From Spongilla lacustris (lineage: Eukaryota; Porifera; Demospongiae; Spongillida; Spongillidae): a stretch of 64,000 nt of DNA. Position 1 is the stretch's first letter; each line of letters starts with the position of its first letter. The stretch covers positions 14,087,835-14,151,834 of the forward strand of contig OX442416.1 in NCBI GenBank assembly GCA_949361645.1, read 5' to 3'. The position numbers were made by a program, and so were the translations under genes. Below the pieces are notes generated by a model. It searched no databases, was not told where the DNA came from, and saw only the letters and a list, made by a program, of their open reading frames with translations. Positions 1 through 11,852 of this stretch are shown here, in pieces.

Positions 1-830
1 TGGCATTTTACTCATGATGCTCTCAACTGGTATAGGATGCACCAGCAGACAGTGCAGATGTTTGAGTAAGTGACAAACTAGGGGGGGTGAAGGATACAAA
101 GAGCACAAGCTAGACTATGATGACTGGCAAGCAATACAACAAACAATAGTTGTCCTAGACCCATCTGCAAAAATGACAAACATCATAGAAGGTACCAAGT
201 ACCCCTCCTTGCCACTTGTCCTCCCCATGCGGATCACCCATGTCATTCACCATTCTGTAAAGCCCTATCTGAATAAGTCCTGGGACAAAAGAGATACATT
301 TGATGACAAGTCACACCAAATGTGCAATTTGCTCGGGCAGCATTTACTGAGGATCTCCGTGACAGATGGGTGAATAACTTGAGCCCAGATGTTAGGCGCT
401 TATTTGTGATTTCTACTCTCCTTGATCTACGATTTAAGTTCTTTGAATTCCTTTTACATGGAGGAAGGGCTTGTGCTTTGAGGCTTCTACGAGTGGAGTG
501 GCATATATGGAAAGGAGTTGGCAGTGTGGCTATTCCTCCCATCATTGTGACTTCCAAAGTGCCGGTGATTGTTTGAGTGCCTTTTTTTCTGAAGATGAAG
601 CTGAAGCTGGCTGAAGCTACTGACAGCACTGATACCTAAAAAATACATGGCGGAAGCATACCTGGTGTGTCCTGATGAGGCAAAGGAAACTGATATCTTG
701 ATGTGGTGGGGAAAAAAAGGTACTTGGCCTAAGCTGCAACTGATGGCAAGGCAGTATCTTGCAGTTCCTGCAACTTCCGCTGGGGTGGAACGTGGCAAGC
801 CTCGCACACGATATGTTCATAATTGTTAAA
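1..830 (+). pseudogene. hAT-family transposase remnant
   Basis: Two open stretches in different frames match the C-terminal half of hAT/ZBED transposases. Around 322-576 the peptide DLRDRWVNNL...FVISTLLDLRFKFF resembles the segment before the dimerisation domain. Around 647-829 the string WWGKKGTWPKLQLMARQYL followed by AVPATSAGVER is the classic hAT C-terminal dimerisation motif. In an intact protein this nuclear enzyme would excise and insert its own element. Here the two parts are out of frame, the N-terminal zinc finger and most of the RNase H-like core are missing or lie outside the window, and the expected serine-rich stretch after the VER motif is lost. I read it as a decayed fragment. 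No terminal inverted repeats or target duplication were found nearby. Confidence 0.72.
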
Positions 831-2870
831 AGTCACTGATATCTTTCAGTTGCGATAACAGTACCGGCTAGAAGTATGCCTCATTCAAGGCGCATAACTT
901 TTTTCGTTCATGAATTTTCATCCATAATGAATTGCACCTGCTGGAGTCATTTTACGGCATTTCATCACCAGCTAACAACTTTAGGTCTTATTTGCATGAA
1001 AGGGCACGTTTGGAAATCAAATGCAACTTTTTAAAGCTAATCTCGTCTTCTTACGACGTTCCTGTTGCGAGTATTACGTGATGGAAACGAAAAATTAAAT
1101 GGCGGAATTTAGGCGCCGACTTGTCGCTCAATGTAAACTGCACTGTTTAGCGAAGCTCACGTTATATGTGCACATCTGTTGTGTTTGTGATGGATTATAT
1201 ACGAGCTGGTGAGTAAAGCTAACGCTTCGTTACCGTTTTAAAGCGCTAGATCAAAAACCACGCCCACCTAAGCCAATCCGATGCCAATCCTACATAGGAC
1301 CTACTACCGTGGGTCCTGCGTGATAAGATGATGATGGATAGAGAGTCGACACTACTGCTTTTTGGCTAAGGATCGCGGGCTAAGCGTCTTTAGAAGTGTG
1401 CCTAATTAAGTTTTAGCTGATGCCAGTGATGCTGCACATTTTGTCTTACTGCATGCCCCTCCACCCCCACAAAAAACGGCTCGTATTTAAATGGTTTCGT
1501 CATAACCATTAACGGTAGCGCTTACCTGTTTCAAAATTTCTGGAAAGAAATGGTGCTATTACAAGAATTTGATGAACGGGGCACAGCAGTGTTCGAGATT
1601 ACGACAATACGCTCGTTCGTTGTGTGGGGGCGGAGGTAGATCCAAATGACCTTTTATTATTGTTTGTTTAGTGGCTGCATGTATACACACTCTAAATTGA
1701 TTAGTGAATATTCGCCTGGAATATTGCAGTATGGCATTCCATCGGCATTTTCTTTCCAGTATTAAACTAATGCAAGACTTTACTACTTTGAACTTGCCAT
1801 ACGCTTCAAATGTGATTCGGCGTCATGGTGTGTAAGGTTTATAATTTTAGCACAAACAGTTAAACACATATAACCAGGAATATGCGGTCAAAATTCGCTT
1901 TAATATGCGGGAGCACTCTGTATCTGGGAAAAGCGAAGGGTGCCAGCATAAAGAGGTAATCAATTTCCAACCGATTTTCCGCATATGAAGTAAATGAATA
2001 TCGACTAATCGCGACTAAGAAAAACAGAACCGGTTTTTTGACTAAAGGAAAGTCGGAAATCAGGTACCTGCTACGGCTCTACTAAATGCATAGAGTTACA
2101 CACCCTATTTTTGACTTCTGGGATTGGTGTGGATACCGCATTCCAAGCAATTTTCATTCCTCAGGGTGCTATTGGTACATGTATATTTGTGGAGGAGACC
2201 TTTTAGATGAATATATGTTGAAAAAGGAACTTGAATATGGATGGCCATCAAAATTCTTACCACTGACCTCGGACACAACAGAAGAAATTAATTACCCCTG
2301 TAACCACACACCCTCCTGAAGTGTCTAAGTGTGCACGTCTTGGTGTGGTACAAATAACAGCGGATCGGATCGGCTGGCCAAATCAGATGTTTTTGTTAAC
2401 TGTTGCAGCAGCATATCGCCGCGTGCCAACCACATCGTGTCTATAGTAAAGAACAATAAGTCGGGTAGCAGCCTAGCAGGTTTCTGCCCTTATATTCAAG
2501 TGCTGTTTGTTTTGGTATCTATGTTGGGCAAGTGTGGGGTGGGGAAGGGGGAGAGCAAATTCCCATAAAGTCCCAATCATTGGACAGTTTGAAGCTGAAT
2601 AGTAACAATGATGATCATATAGTGAAATTATGTTTTATGCTTTGTGCAAAATAACGAGTCTTAATAATTATACCATTACTAGTTAAAAATTATTATCAAT
2701 TACACCACTAAACTACCTATATACATTATTGTTATAATTATTATTAAATGTTCTCTGAGAAACCTCCAGCAGCCGGCATCAAGGATCTCAGCATTATGGC
2801 TCTGGCATTTGACCTGACAAGGATGATACTCAGTTGCCATATAAGTTGGACATGATTATTGATTTTGATT
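831..2870. other. Non-coding stretch, no gene recognised
   Basis: Mixed-composition sequence without a convincing open frame. The short open frames at 2086-2319 and 2329-2568 have no recognisable motif and no splice context. The AT-rich part at 2580-2750 contains many short TTATTA/TAATTA runs. Confidence 0.5.
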
Positions 2871-4497
2871 TGTTGGTCATGATGGCAACCCAGGAAGCAA
2901 TAAAAGAGAAGGTGTTGCATGCTTCAACTCCCCATGCTCCGTAGGTTTCCACGGCTAAGGGAGTGCACCGCTACCCTAGTTCAGAGCACTTGACATCATA
3001 CTTCGAGTGTTTACGTAGCTCTGCTGCTTTGGCTGCTGATCCTGCTGAAACTCCCGCTTCCAAAATAATTGAGGGATTAAGCGGTGAGATAACAGTAATA
3101 TCGTATGCAGCACTAGCAGAACCACTGGGATTTGAAACCAGTACATCAGCTGGACGGGTGAGAGCAATGTCCTTACCTAAACCACCACCTGCTTCCAAGC
3201 GAACTGACAAGGATGCCTGGCGGCATGCCTCATAGACTGCATTGCACAATAGATTATGGCGATTGGTCACATCGCCCCCACGCTTGCAGGTGACACTATG
3301 GTGACACAGTGGGTCCAGCATACTCTCTGGGCATAGAGGGCAAGTCTGAGGAGAGTCATTCCCAGAATGTGGATTTAAACCCAACCACCACTTGACAGCA
3401 GTGTTGAGCTCACAAGGGTTGAGGTGAAGTCCCATGACTTCAGAAGGGACAACTGAGAGCCAGGCAGAGGCATGAGGGGAGGACACTGAGAGAAGTCGTG
3501 CTTTGTTAGCACAGGACATTGAGTTGTAAAGGCTAGTGAACTGTGAGTCTTCTATTACATCAGAAAGGTGTCGCTGTGAAGGTGGGTTGGACAGCCGAGA
3601 GTGGACTGATACAGCTTCTGAGAGTGAAACACAGTTGTTGAATAAAATGATTGAGCTGGTGAGATGGGGGTGGAGTGGGGTGGCTGATTCAGAACTGCAT
3701 AGTGAAGAGATAAAGGCAGCCGGGGCATGGAGAGAAAGGGGGCGTAGTCCTAGGCCTCTACGTGGGCTCAGTTGTGCTTGCTTCCAAGCATCTACTGACA
3801 AATCTAGGCCTGTGCATTTGGTGAAGCAGTTAGCAACCGCAAGATCGAAGTCCTTTAAGGCCTCAACCGCAGATACGAAGGTGTGCCTCTAACAAGGTGT
3901 ATTAATTTGCAAAAGGAGGCACAATGACGGAGGAGACTGAGTGCAACATGAGGGTCTGAAGATCCAATGTCTTCCAGATGAGATAGAAGTGCTGAGGGAC
4001 TGGAACATTTTCTGGCAATGAAGCTAGAGCAGAATGCAGTGTCACCAATTGGTACTCCAAGTAGTTCGAAGTTTGGAATGTTGGACGATGGAATAGAGGT
4101 GAAAAACAAGGACGTGTCACTGGGGCTAAACAGCTCACATTTCTTCAAATTCACATGGAAGCCTAGAGGCGGACCATCTGATTGTATGATATCTAGAGCT
4201 CGGGATACAGATGTTGGGTGACCAGCCAAGACTCCATCATCTAAGTACCAAACATTCAGCCGCAAGTCAGTGCAGGATTTGTCATTGTGGATGGACAAAA
4301 TCAGCTTTTGCAGAGCTGCAGAGAAGAGAAGAGGACCGAGAGGATCGCCCTGCTGAACTCCTACCTCTGAAGACAGTATGCCCATTACGTGCCATAATGA
4401 TGGGTGGCAACCATAACACCAAGAAGACCATGACAGGAGCTCAGGGAAGTGTTTGGAGCACTCCTCAAAGAAGGTCTGCCTGGATACCAGATTGAAG
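2871..4497 (-). mobile_element. 5'-truncated non-LTR retrotransposon (copy A), decayed ORF
   Basis: On the minus strand the frame 4385-3855 carries reverse transcriptase motifs: GVQQGDPLGPLLFS (finger/palm segment) and WYLDDGVLAG (the YxDD catalytic box as YLDD). The frame 3801-2971 continues with a C-terminal region holding a Cys/His cluster (CPLC...HHSVTC...) and then RPADVLV...YDITV, which looks like the PD-(D/E)XK-type endonuclease found C-terminal in site-specific LINEs. The join near 3801-3855 needs a frame change, and near 2970 an in-frame stop interrupts the match that continues to about 2880 (VETYGAWG). The 5' end stops about 40 residues before the QQGDP motif, so this is a dead 5'-truncated copy. 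A related copy B lies at 21415-23138. The exact LINE clade is not certain. Confidence 0.8.
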
Positions 4498-5244
4498 GCC
4501 TAACATAATTGATATAATCAGTCTTGCATGGGTGTTCATAAGTACAACTGCAGCTACAATTTTTTTTTTTTTTTTAAAGAACTATATACTTATAACTTAC
4601 ATAAACTTTGCCCCTTAGGTCATTCAAACCTGATCAGTTGTTTCTCGGGTAAACGTATAATAAAATTTAGTCAGTAGGTAGAAAGATAAATAATAAGTAA
4701 CACATACACACTGCTCGGTTCCTTGCCTCTTGAGTCTTGACAACGCGTTTTGTCATCTGATTGGCATATGAAGCGTAGGAGAGGTACGACAGCATACTGC
4801 CTTTGCAGCTCCGTTATGCCTTCAGTTACTAATAAAAACTTTATATAGTGTATAGGGATTGCGCCATTGCGGGAAGGAATGGGCTCCTTTGTTCTCCTCA
4901 AGTAGAATTAAGATAAAATCTAATCTTGCATGTTCAGGGCTTTGACAGAGGAAAACCAGCTGCCTTCAATTTAACAGTTGCAGCTGCATGTTCTTTCCTC
5001 TTTGCTCTGTAACGAGGCACAGAGTGCATTTTCCATTTTATAGGAATGGCTGGTGCTTTATGGAACTGTAGGTTATAGATATTGTGTATGTATGTGTATT
5101 GTTGGTGTATATTATGCACCTATGTATTATATATAATAATTGCACATGTATATGACTCTTGAATGGATGTACATGTATTCAATTATTTCTTTCTACTTAA
5201 TGTACGAACGAACAACGTTTGGTTTGGTTGGGGGGGGGGGGGGG
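4498..5244. other. Spacer, no gene recognised
   Basis: Contains a T16 run at about 4561 and AT-rich sequence. Two minus-strand open frames (4671-4901 and 4934-5119) look mildly protein-like but match nothing I recognise, and I could not join them by splice sites. A poly-G run of about 17 lies near 5230. Confidence 0.4.
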
Positions 5245-5289
5245 GTCGGTATGGGAGTGAGTTGACACATTTATACACAGCACTCTCAC

Positions 5290-5388
5290 CAACCTAACAG
5301 CTTCCAGGTTCTTCCTGTAGCACCACCCAGCCAGCTGCCCCCAAGCCTTGGCTAGGTCTGGGCACTGCATGGTGGCCAGGTACAGCAG
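5290..5388 (-). CDS. Single exon resembling the FAT region of SMG1-type PIKK
   Basis: On the minus strand a 99-nt block is bounded by an acceptor (ACAG) and a donor (GTGAGA) and reads LLYLATMQCPDLAKAWGQLA followed by GWCYRKNLEAV. The pattern 'PxLAKAWxxLAxWCYR' resembles the FAT helices of SMG1, the kinase of nonsense-mediated mRNA decay. I could not find neighbouring PIKK exons or the kinase domain, so this may be an isolated exon carried by the duplicated block. The second copy at 40610-40705 has lost its acceptor side. The assignment rests on a short motif only. Confidence 0.4.
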
Positions 5389-7251
5389 CTGTACCATGCA
5401 AGATGACCATTGACAAATATAGGTTACCGTCGATTGTGCACACCACCGCTACAGCACATATGCCACACATGCACATAGTCTACACAGCAACATGTTTGTG
5501 GAAAAAACTCCTTCTGCAGAAAAACCCCATTGGGGAAAAAATCTTGCAGGGGAGAAAAACAACCAACAGAATAGCCTACAGATACAGCAATGACAGTCCA
5601 GCAACCAAGTTCCACATCATATTTCTCCTGAGATTATCTGCACATCTGCAACTAAAACAAATGTAGCTTGCAAGACTGACAACTCACAACAATGCATATT
5701 AAAACAACCAGTGGCGTGCACTAATTCGGTAGACTGGTCTTTACTTCCCGCACCAGCCTTTTAAACCATCCACCACGTGGCACCCTGCCACCCCACTCAT
5801 CTGGCTCCATGCTACTGGCGGGAGCTAATTTCCTGTCTAATTCGTGTAATTCAAACGACATGAAATGGTATCATTCAGCTAGCAACGTACATTTTATAGT
5901 GTCCACAGGCCAGCAATCTTATGTGTGAGGACATATGCAGAGGTGACTGGCCTGCTCCTCCAATGCTGACACTATTCTGTCCCCTCAGCTTAGTTCTGAT
6001 GGGGCTAAATGCCTCAGCTTAATCCACCTCCTCCCCTCTTGTATGTGTGTGTATAACTATATCAGTGTATCCATGCTCTTACTGTACTGGTTTCAAGCAA
6101 AGAATCATGGTCACATGAATATCTTAATAATATCAGAAAGGTCCACCAGGGAGCAGCTCAGGGTGGGTTGCTCCTGCCTAGTGCTTAGCAGCATTGATGA
6201 GTAGTCCAGATTATGAGATGGTGAAAACGACCATGAGAAGGTTGTAAACATGTTTTTAATACATCTACCATAAAGACTCATAACATGAATAACATCATTT
6301 ACACTACAGCACATTAGCCACAATATGGTGAGGAGCTATTACCTTTCTGAAGTGAGGAACCAGCAGATTCATCTCAAGGTTTCATTAGCTGTGATCCCCC
6401 TGCCTCCATATACCTCCACTACAAAGCCAGCCTCTATTGGGGCAACCATGGCCATTCTTTTTCCTGTTCTCCCTCTGCAGCTGAGGCACCTGAGATCATT
6501 CATATTCTGCTATTCGATTAGTTTTTACTGGATTTCCCTTATGCAGGAGTTATTTAAAAGGGTGGGATGGGGGCTCAGTTAGTAAAAATTATTAAGTGGG
6601 CGTGGGTCTCCAAGTGGGGTGGGTGCAGAGGGGGATGTGCTTAAAGCTTGAACAAAAGTTAAGTTTTGCTTGAACATAAAGCTACAACATGGTGTCCATC
6701 TCTTTGGTGAAATGGTTTGAAATGACACACATGTAGTTTGAATACCCCCCACTCGATCTGCCCCTAATATTTGGGGGGGGAAAGGTCTCTTACCAAGGAT
6801 GAATGGAGGTGAAGGGACTGGGACCCATATTGGGAATTAAGGGGGAGGGGAACTGTTATGAGGGAAGGGGGATCTTTACCAGGCCTGGGAGGGGGACTGC
6901 AACAGAATTAGTGCAAAACAAGAGGGAGGGGGTCAAGTCCTAATTGACCCTAATTGCCCCTACTGTGCGTATATCTCCTCATGGGATGGCCACGCCCATT
7001 TCTTTCCGCTGTGCATACAGCCCTGCTGGTGGGTGCATGTCCTGGTCATGTGACCCAGCCAGCATCAGTGAGGTGGGTGTGAGCAGCTGCTGCTGTACTG
7101 GGGAGCTGTGCAACTACGTCTCCATGGTGATGGCCACACCCCTTACTGGTGAAGGTGTGTGGTAAGAGCAATTTTGTGGGAGCTGTGATGCATGCAGTTG
7201 TTGTGTAGGGATGAGCTCATAGCTTACCACACGTGTTGTGTGTGGTGAGGG
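5389..7251. other. Non-coding part of the duplicated block
   Basis: No convincing gene. It includes 5872-5998, which is duplicated at 41050-41175, and G-rich runs near 6770-6930. The open frames here (for example 6325-6582 and 6944-7165) show no family motif. Confidence 0.4.
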
Positions 7252-7289
7252 TGTGTGTGTGGGTGTGTGTGTATAGTTGTGTACTAAAT

Positions 7290-7646
7290 GTAGGTGTGTA
7301 CACTTGCTGGCTACATGTAGGTGTGTACACTTGCTGGCTACATGTAGGTGTGTACACTTGCTGGCTACATGTAGGTGTGTACACTTGCTGGCTACATCTA
7401 CATGTAGGTGTGTACGCTTGCTGGCAACATGTAGGTGTGTACGCTTGCTGGCAACATGTAGGTGTGTACACTTGCTGGCTACATGTAGGTGTGTACGCTT
7501 GCTGGCTACATGTAGGTGTGTACACTTGCTGGCTACATGTAGGTGTGTACACTTGCTGGCTACATGTAGGTGTGTACACTTGTTGGCTACATGTAGGTGT
7601 GTACACTTGCTGGCTACATGTAGGTGTGTACACTTGCTGGCTACAG
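7290..7646. repeat. 27-bp minisatellite, array 1
   Basis: About 13 head-to-tail copies of a 27-mer containing GTGTGTACACTTGCTGGCTA with few substitutions. The unit length is divisible by three and has no stop in several frames, so long artificial ORFs appear on both strands. The same 27-mer forms arrays at 10130-10600 and 41951-42213. Confidence 0.95.
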
Positions 7647-7751
7647 TATGTCTTTCATTTGCCTGATGCAGGCATCACCTTTTCTTTGGTTGTCTAGAGC
7701 TGCTCTCTCCATCCCATCCCTTACTTATTTGAGCCAGTTAATTATTAGTGG

Positions 7752-7906
7752 TCATGGTCACATGACCAGGTGTGTAGGGGGATGCATGGTCACATGACCA
7801 GATGTGTAGGGAGTGGGCATGGTCACATGACCAGATGTGTAGGAAGTGGGCATGGTCACATGACCAGATGTGTAGGGTGTGGGCATGGTCACATGACCAG
7901 ATGTGT
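7752..7906. repeat. 33-bp minisatellite
   Basis: Four to five copies of a unit containing GGTCACATGACCAGATGTGT. Each unit carries the palindrome GGTCACATGACC. Confidence 0.9.
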
Positions 7907-8018
7907 ATGACCTGTTGTATTGTACATATGCATACATGTACTTATACATCCAAGTGACAAGCTTCGTCCCATGCTTATTCCCCTATTTTAAGAACATAAT
8001 ACCGTATTCCAAATTCAG

Positions 8019-8174
8019 GTCACCTCAGAGGTTGGCTCAGAAGTATTCCATCTATCGTCAGCACAAGTTGCAGGTGTTCACCTTGAACCCATGCTACTGG
8101 CCCCTTCCTCACCGACCCATGCCAAGCCACACCCACCTGCCCAAACCACTCAGTAGCTTTTGCGAAGATGACGA
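8019..8174 (+). CDS. Cullin homology domain exon (copy 1)
   Basis: Preceded by an acceptor (AAATTCAG) and followed by GTAGTT. The reading LAQKYSIYRQHKLQVFTLNP then CYWPLPHRP...LPKPLSSFCEDDE matches the cullin homology segment 'VxVLxLSxxYWPx...LPxxLxxxxExF'. Cullins are scaffolds of RING ubiquitin ligases; this segment lies in the C-terminal globular half. The next exon (8635-8780) continues the same domain, but the phases of the two exons do not join cleanly with the visible splice sites, so an extra small exon, another donor or damage is possible. Copy 2 lacks an equivalent of this exon between 42347 and 42966. Confidence 0.6.
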
Positions 8175-8634
8175 GTAGTTCTTCACAAGTGGGAGGGAGT
8201 GGGTGTTGTGCATGTGTGCATGTCCATTAGTGTATGCACGTACAGGCAAGCGCAGGGTAGTAAATATAGATGAATACATGGTGTACATGTACATGTACAA
8301 ATGTAGGTGTACACATTGTACGTGTATATACCTTTCTACCTGGGAGGGGAAGGGAAATTTTTCCCTTATTTCAAAGAGACCTCAGTGGCTGAATAGTGTG
8401 CAATTTTGTTTACTCATCTTCCCTACATGTACATGTATGTCTTGGTCTCATATATGTGCTGGGGATATTGCTGAAGTTGGGAGTAGTAGGTTTATGCATG
8501 TGTATCAGTAACTTTAAGATCCTTCTATTTAAATCACTCTAGATACATACAATGTACATGTGTGCATGTGCCTGTTGGGTGTATCTTATTAAGGGTGTGT
8601 ATTGCTGTGGGGTGTCATTTGATGGCTACTTCAG

Positions 8635-8780
8635 TACGTGCCTATGGTCTCCAACAACATCAGAAGGCAAGGAGGCTCCACTGGACCCTCCATGGCTTGG
8701 CACAGCTCAGTTATGGTAGATTGAGGCTGGCCATCACCACCACCCAGATGATAGTATTACTCCAGTTCAACCAGGCACAG
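8635..8780 (+). CDS. Cullin homology domain exon (copy 1), CUL7/CUL9-like
   Basis: Bounded by TACTTCAG and CAG|GTATGT. It encodes YGLQQHQKARRLHWTLHGLA then QLSYGRLRLAITTTQMIVLL and QFNQAQ, matching 'HxxRRLxWxxxLGxaxLxxxxGxLxLxVxxxQxxxLLxFN' of the cullin domain. The RRLHW and LLQFN strings resemble CUL7/CUL9 more than CUL1-5. The exon ends in phase 0. It is nearly identical to 42967-43111. Downstream of it, homology between the two copies ends near 8855, and the neddylation region known from copy 2 is not found here. Confidence 0.72.
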
Positions 8781-9540
8781 GTATGTGTGTGTATATGGAA
8801 GTGTATGCATGTACATGTATGTTGCATGCTGTATTTCATTTTGTGTGCAGTGTTTCCCTTGTGGCCTGGGGACCTCTTCTCTGCCCGTACCAAGCTCTTC
8901 TACTACATACAAATGCACACTAGGCTTGCCGCCCCCTCATTGCAGCCTCTGGAACTCTTTGACAGGTATGTTGCTACGAGGGAGGGGAGGGGAGAGGAGG
9001 AGGTGTGTGCCCGGGAAAAGATGGTATGTGGAAGATTGCCAGCGTTACGTACATGTAGCTGTTCACAACGTGGAGGAATGTAGCTGTGTGCATGAGTGGC
9101 ATTCTAGAGCTACTTGGATGTGGTAGTGGGGTGCCCACAATATGACCATAATTGTCATCATGCATATGCAATAAATATATATTTTGGATTGGAGGAATGA
9201 AGAGAGAAATGGTGTAGGTAGTTTTAGTGTCCTGTTGTTGCCTTGCTTTCATGCTGCACATTTGTAGTAAGTTCATGCACATGCAATGCTAGTGATGTAC
9301 TTGTACGTGTGCTAATTGGAGTGCCCAGCAATGTGTACATGTGCATGCATGCATGTCCCATGTGTGCAGTGGTGTACGGTAGGTGATGGGTTCTGCATTG
9401 TGTGTGTGTATGTGTGTGTGTGTGTGTGGTATGTGTGTGTGTGTGTGTGGTGTGTATGTGTATGCAATACATGTACATGTACATGGGTGTGTGTGTGTGG
9501 TGATTTGTAGACGGCTGAGATAACATATAGTCTAGGCTCA

Positions 9541-9762
9541 TTACATCCCCCTCCTCCCCATTACATCACCTCCTCCCCATTACATCCCCCTCCTCCCCAT
9601 TACATCCCCCTCCTCCCCATTACATCCCCTCCTCCCCATTACATCCCCCTCCTCCCCATTACATCCCCCTCCTCCCCATTACATCCCCCTCCTCCCCATT
9701 ACATCCCCCTCCTCCCCATTACATGCCCCTCCTCCCCATTACGTCCCCCTCCTCCCCATCCT
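9541..9762. repeat. Pyrimidine-rich 20-21-bp minisatellite
   Basis: About eleven copies of CATTACATCCCCCTCCTCCC-type units. It ends directly at the acceptor CTTGCATAG of the exon starting at 9770, with the pyrimidine-rich strand on the sense side. Confidence 0.92.
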
Positions 9763-9769
9763 TGCATAG

Positions 9770-9905
9770 GCTGAATGTAATCATCACACACGAGCAGGCC
9801 TTTGTGGACTCGTACCTGTGGACCAGTTCAGCTATAGGAAGTGTCTGGGACAGGACTGCAGAGCGTCCCTCACCACACCCCTCATCCAGAGGCTCACCCA
9901 AGCTG
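9770..9905 (+). CDS. Cys-rich exon resembling an RBR/IBR segment
   Basis: Flanked by TTGCATAG and a GTCAGT donor. One frame reads ECNHHTRAGLCGLVPVDQFS followed by YRKCLGQDCRASLTTPLIQR. The string 'CxxxDCxAxLTxxLIxxL' resembles the segment after RING1 in RING-between-RING ligases, the domain that follows the cullin part in CUL9. Another frame is also open across the exon, so the choice of frame rests on the Cys pattern alone. The order here (this exon before the RING-like exon at 11283) is opposite to a normal RBR, so the locus may be rearranged. Confidence 0.4.
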
Positions 9906-10129
9906 GTCAGTTGTATTACCAATAATGTTACCAATGGAGCTCTTTTTTATTGCCATTGGCAACCCTCTTCACCACTTAACTATGGCTGCCACATCTTTCT
10001 GCATGTAAGAATATTCTTATTTGTTTGTGTACACGTAGCATTGGTCAATTCATATTGTGTAGTAATAATATAGGTTGTTAGTATTAACGTGTTTCAGGGT
10101 GTGCATCGTTACAGTATATAACTATATAT

Positions 10130-10600
10130 GTAGGTGTGTACACTTGTTGGCTACATGTAGGTGTGTACACTTGCTGGCTACATGTAGGTGTGTACACTTG
10201 CTGGCTACATGTAGGTGTGTACACTTGCTGGCTACATGTAGGTGTGTACACTTGCTGGCTACATGTAGGTGTGTACACTTGCTGGCTACATGTAGGTGTG
10301 TACACTTGCTGGCTACATGTAGGTGTGTACACTTGCTGGCTACATGTAGATGTGTACACTTGCTGGCTACATATAGGTGTGTACACTTGCTGGCTACATG
10401 TAGGTGTGTACACTTGCTGGCTACATGTGGGTGTGTACACTTGCTGGCTACATATAGGTGTGTACACTTGCTGGCTACATGTAGGTGTATACACTTGCTG
10501 GCTACATGTAGGTGTGTACACTTGCTGGCTACATGTAGGTGTGTACACTTGCTGGCTACATGTAGGTGTGTACACTTGCTGGCTACATGTAGATGTGCAC
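10130..10600. repeat. 27-bp minisatellite, array 2
   Basis: About 17 copies of the same 27-mer as at 7290-7646, with variants such as GTAGATGTG and ATATAGGTG. Just after it a short open block ends at a donor (CATACAG|GTATGAG at 10659), which could be an exon (LLPGCGASADLWNKDGFIQ in one frame), but I cannot confirm it. Confidence 0.95.
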
Positions 10601-11282
10601 ACTTGCTGCCGGGCTGTGGAGCATCTGCTGATCTTTGGAACAAGGATGGCTTCATACAGGTATGAGTGGCTGCAAAGCTCTGGTGCCTATAAATCAAGTT
10701 TGTGTTAGCTTTTACTGCTCCCCTTTTTTTGTATACTCTCACACGTACACAATGTACTATCAGTCATACGTGTACATGTACATATAAATATTTGTATGCT
10801 CTCACAAGTACTGTACATGTATATGATTTGCTCCACAAACTGTCAATTGCAGATAACTACTTGCGTTAGTATCTCCCACATCAAAAATGTGCATATGACC
10901 TGTGGGATGCACTGGTAATAGTTTGTGTAGTGTTGCTGAAATTTGAAGAGTTGTACTACTTGCTATAATTAGTTTATGCATGTACCATATTCCTCCTCCT
11001 ACGTAACTCATTGCACCCATCTTCAAGAACAGAATTGTACATCCATTTACCTGTATGTCCTGCTATCATAGACATTGGACTGTGATATACATGTATAGTA
11101 TGAAAATATGCCCTTGTCACCCAACGGGTTAATCACAGAATTAGAAGGCACCAAATATGCAAAAGTTGCCTTACTTTTGCTTGTCCTGTAGAAGTACATG
11201 TACCATAGGCAATATATTGTTAAATGTTGGGGTGAGTTGCGGACACCAATCATTTTTGTGTCCTGTTTAGAGGTACCTCCAG

Positions 11283-11437
11283 AACAGTGCCTCTTTGCTG
11301 AAGGAGGCAGGGCTGCCCCCAGTGATGAGCTCCTCTCCTCCCCTCCTGATGGGGAACCTATCCTCTGTCCAGTGTGCCTGCAGACTGTTCTTCAAGAGGA
11401 GTCATGCTGGCTGTGGTGTGGGCATGCCTGCTGTGTG
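11283..11437 (+). CDS. RING-like exon (partial RBR?)
   Basis: Bounded by ACCTCCAG and a GTAGGT donor. It encodes EQCLFAEGGRAAPSDELLSS, then GEPILCPVCLQ...CWLWCGHACC. CPVC...CGHACC has the spacing of the first half of a RING finger and is close to RING1 of RBR ligases. No second zinc-binding half follows in an exon I can identify, so any ubiquitin-ligase activity is unproven. Together with the cullin exons at 8.0-8.8 kb it suggests a CUL9-like architecture, but the linking exons were not found. Confidence 0.5.
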
Positions 11438-11439
11438 GT

Positions 11440-11603
11440 AGGTCCCTCCCTCCCTCCCTCCCTCCCTCCCTCCCTCCCTCCCTCCCTCCCTCCCTCCCTC
11501 CCTCCCTCCCTCCCTCCTTCTCTCCCTGCCTCCCTCCCTCCCTCCCTCCCTCCCTCCTTCTCTCCCTGCCTCCCTCCCTCCCTCCCTCCGTCCCTCCCTC
11601 CCC
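11440..11603. repeat. (CCCT)n microsatellite
   Basis: Roughly 160 bp of CCCT with two CTTCTCCCTGCC interruptions, immediately after the RING-like exon. It creates spurious proline/serine ORFs. Confidence 0.97.
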
Positions 11604-11852
11604 CATGAAGATGAGGGGTGTGGTCACTGTCATAAGGCTGGTGTGGGGGTGTGGTCACTGTTATTGTGAGGCTGCTGTGAGGGGTGTGGTCACTGTCATT
11701 GTGAGGGGATCAAATCACAGAATTACAGGCATGGACTTTGTATTCCAGTGACTATAATTATATTTATAGACATGACTTCTGAAATGTGTCTGGTGATCTT
11801 CATGGTATGTTAGATCGCCTGCAATGTTGTATTTTACCATAATTCCCTCCAG

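Larger units (their letters stand above)
5245..8860. repeat. Segmental duplication, copy 1
   Basis: Three blocks here recur in the same order and orientation about 34-35 kb downstream: 5250-5375 with 40575-40705, 5872-5998 with 41050-41175, and 7290-7700 plus 8190-8855 with 41945-42265 plus 42515-43190. Identity is visibly high, including whole exons, introns and minisatellite flanks. The blocks are separated by indels and unshared repeats. The duplicated pair brackets the whole ankyrin-ROC gene. Confidence 0.85.

Noticed and set aside
4671..5119. Two minus-strand ORFs with mildly protein-like composition
   Set aside because: No recognisable motif and no consistent splice junctions; kept only as a remark in the spacer entry.
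7290..7646. Possible CRISPR array
   Set aside because: The 27-bp units are contiguous with no variable spacers, and the host is a eukaryote.
7233..7697. Long ORFs on both strands in the 27-bp arrays (also at 10075-10742 and 41661-42634)
   Set aside because: The unit is 27 bp and stop-free, so frames stay open by arithmetic. The peptides are pure nine-residue repeats with no start or splice context.
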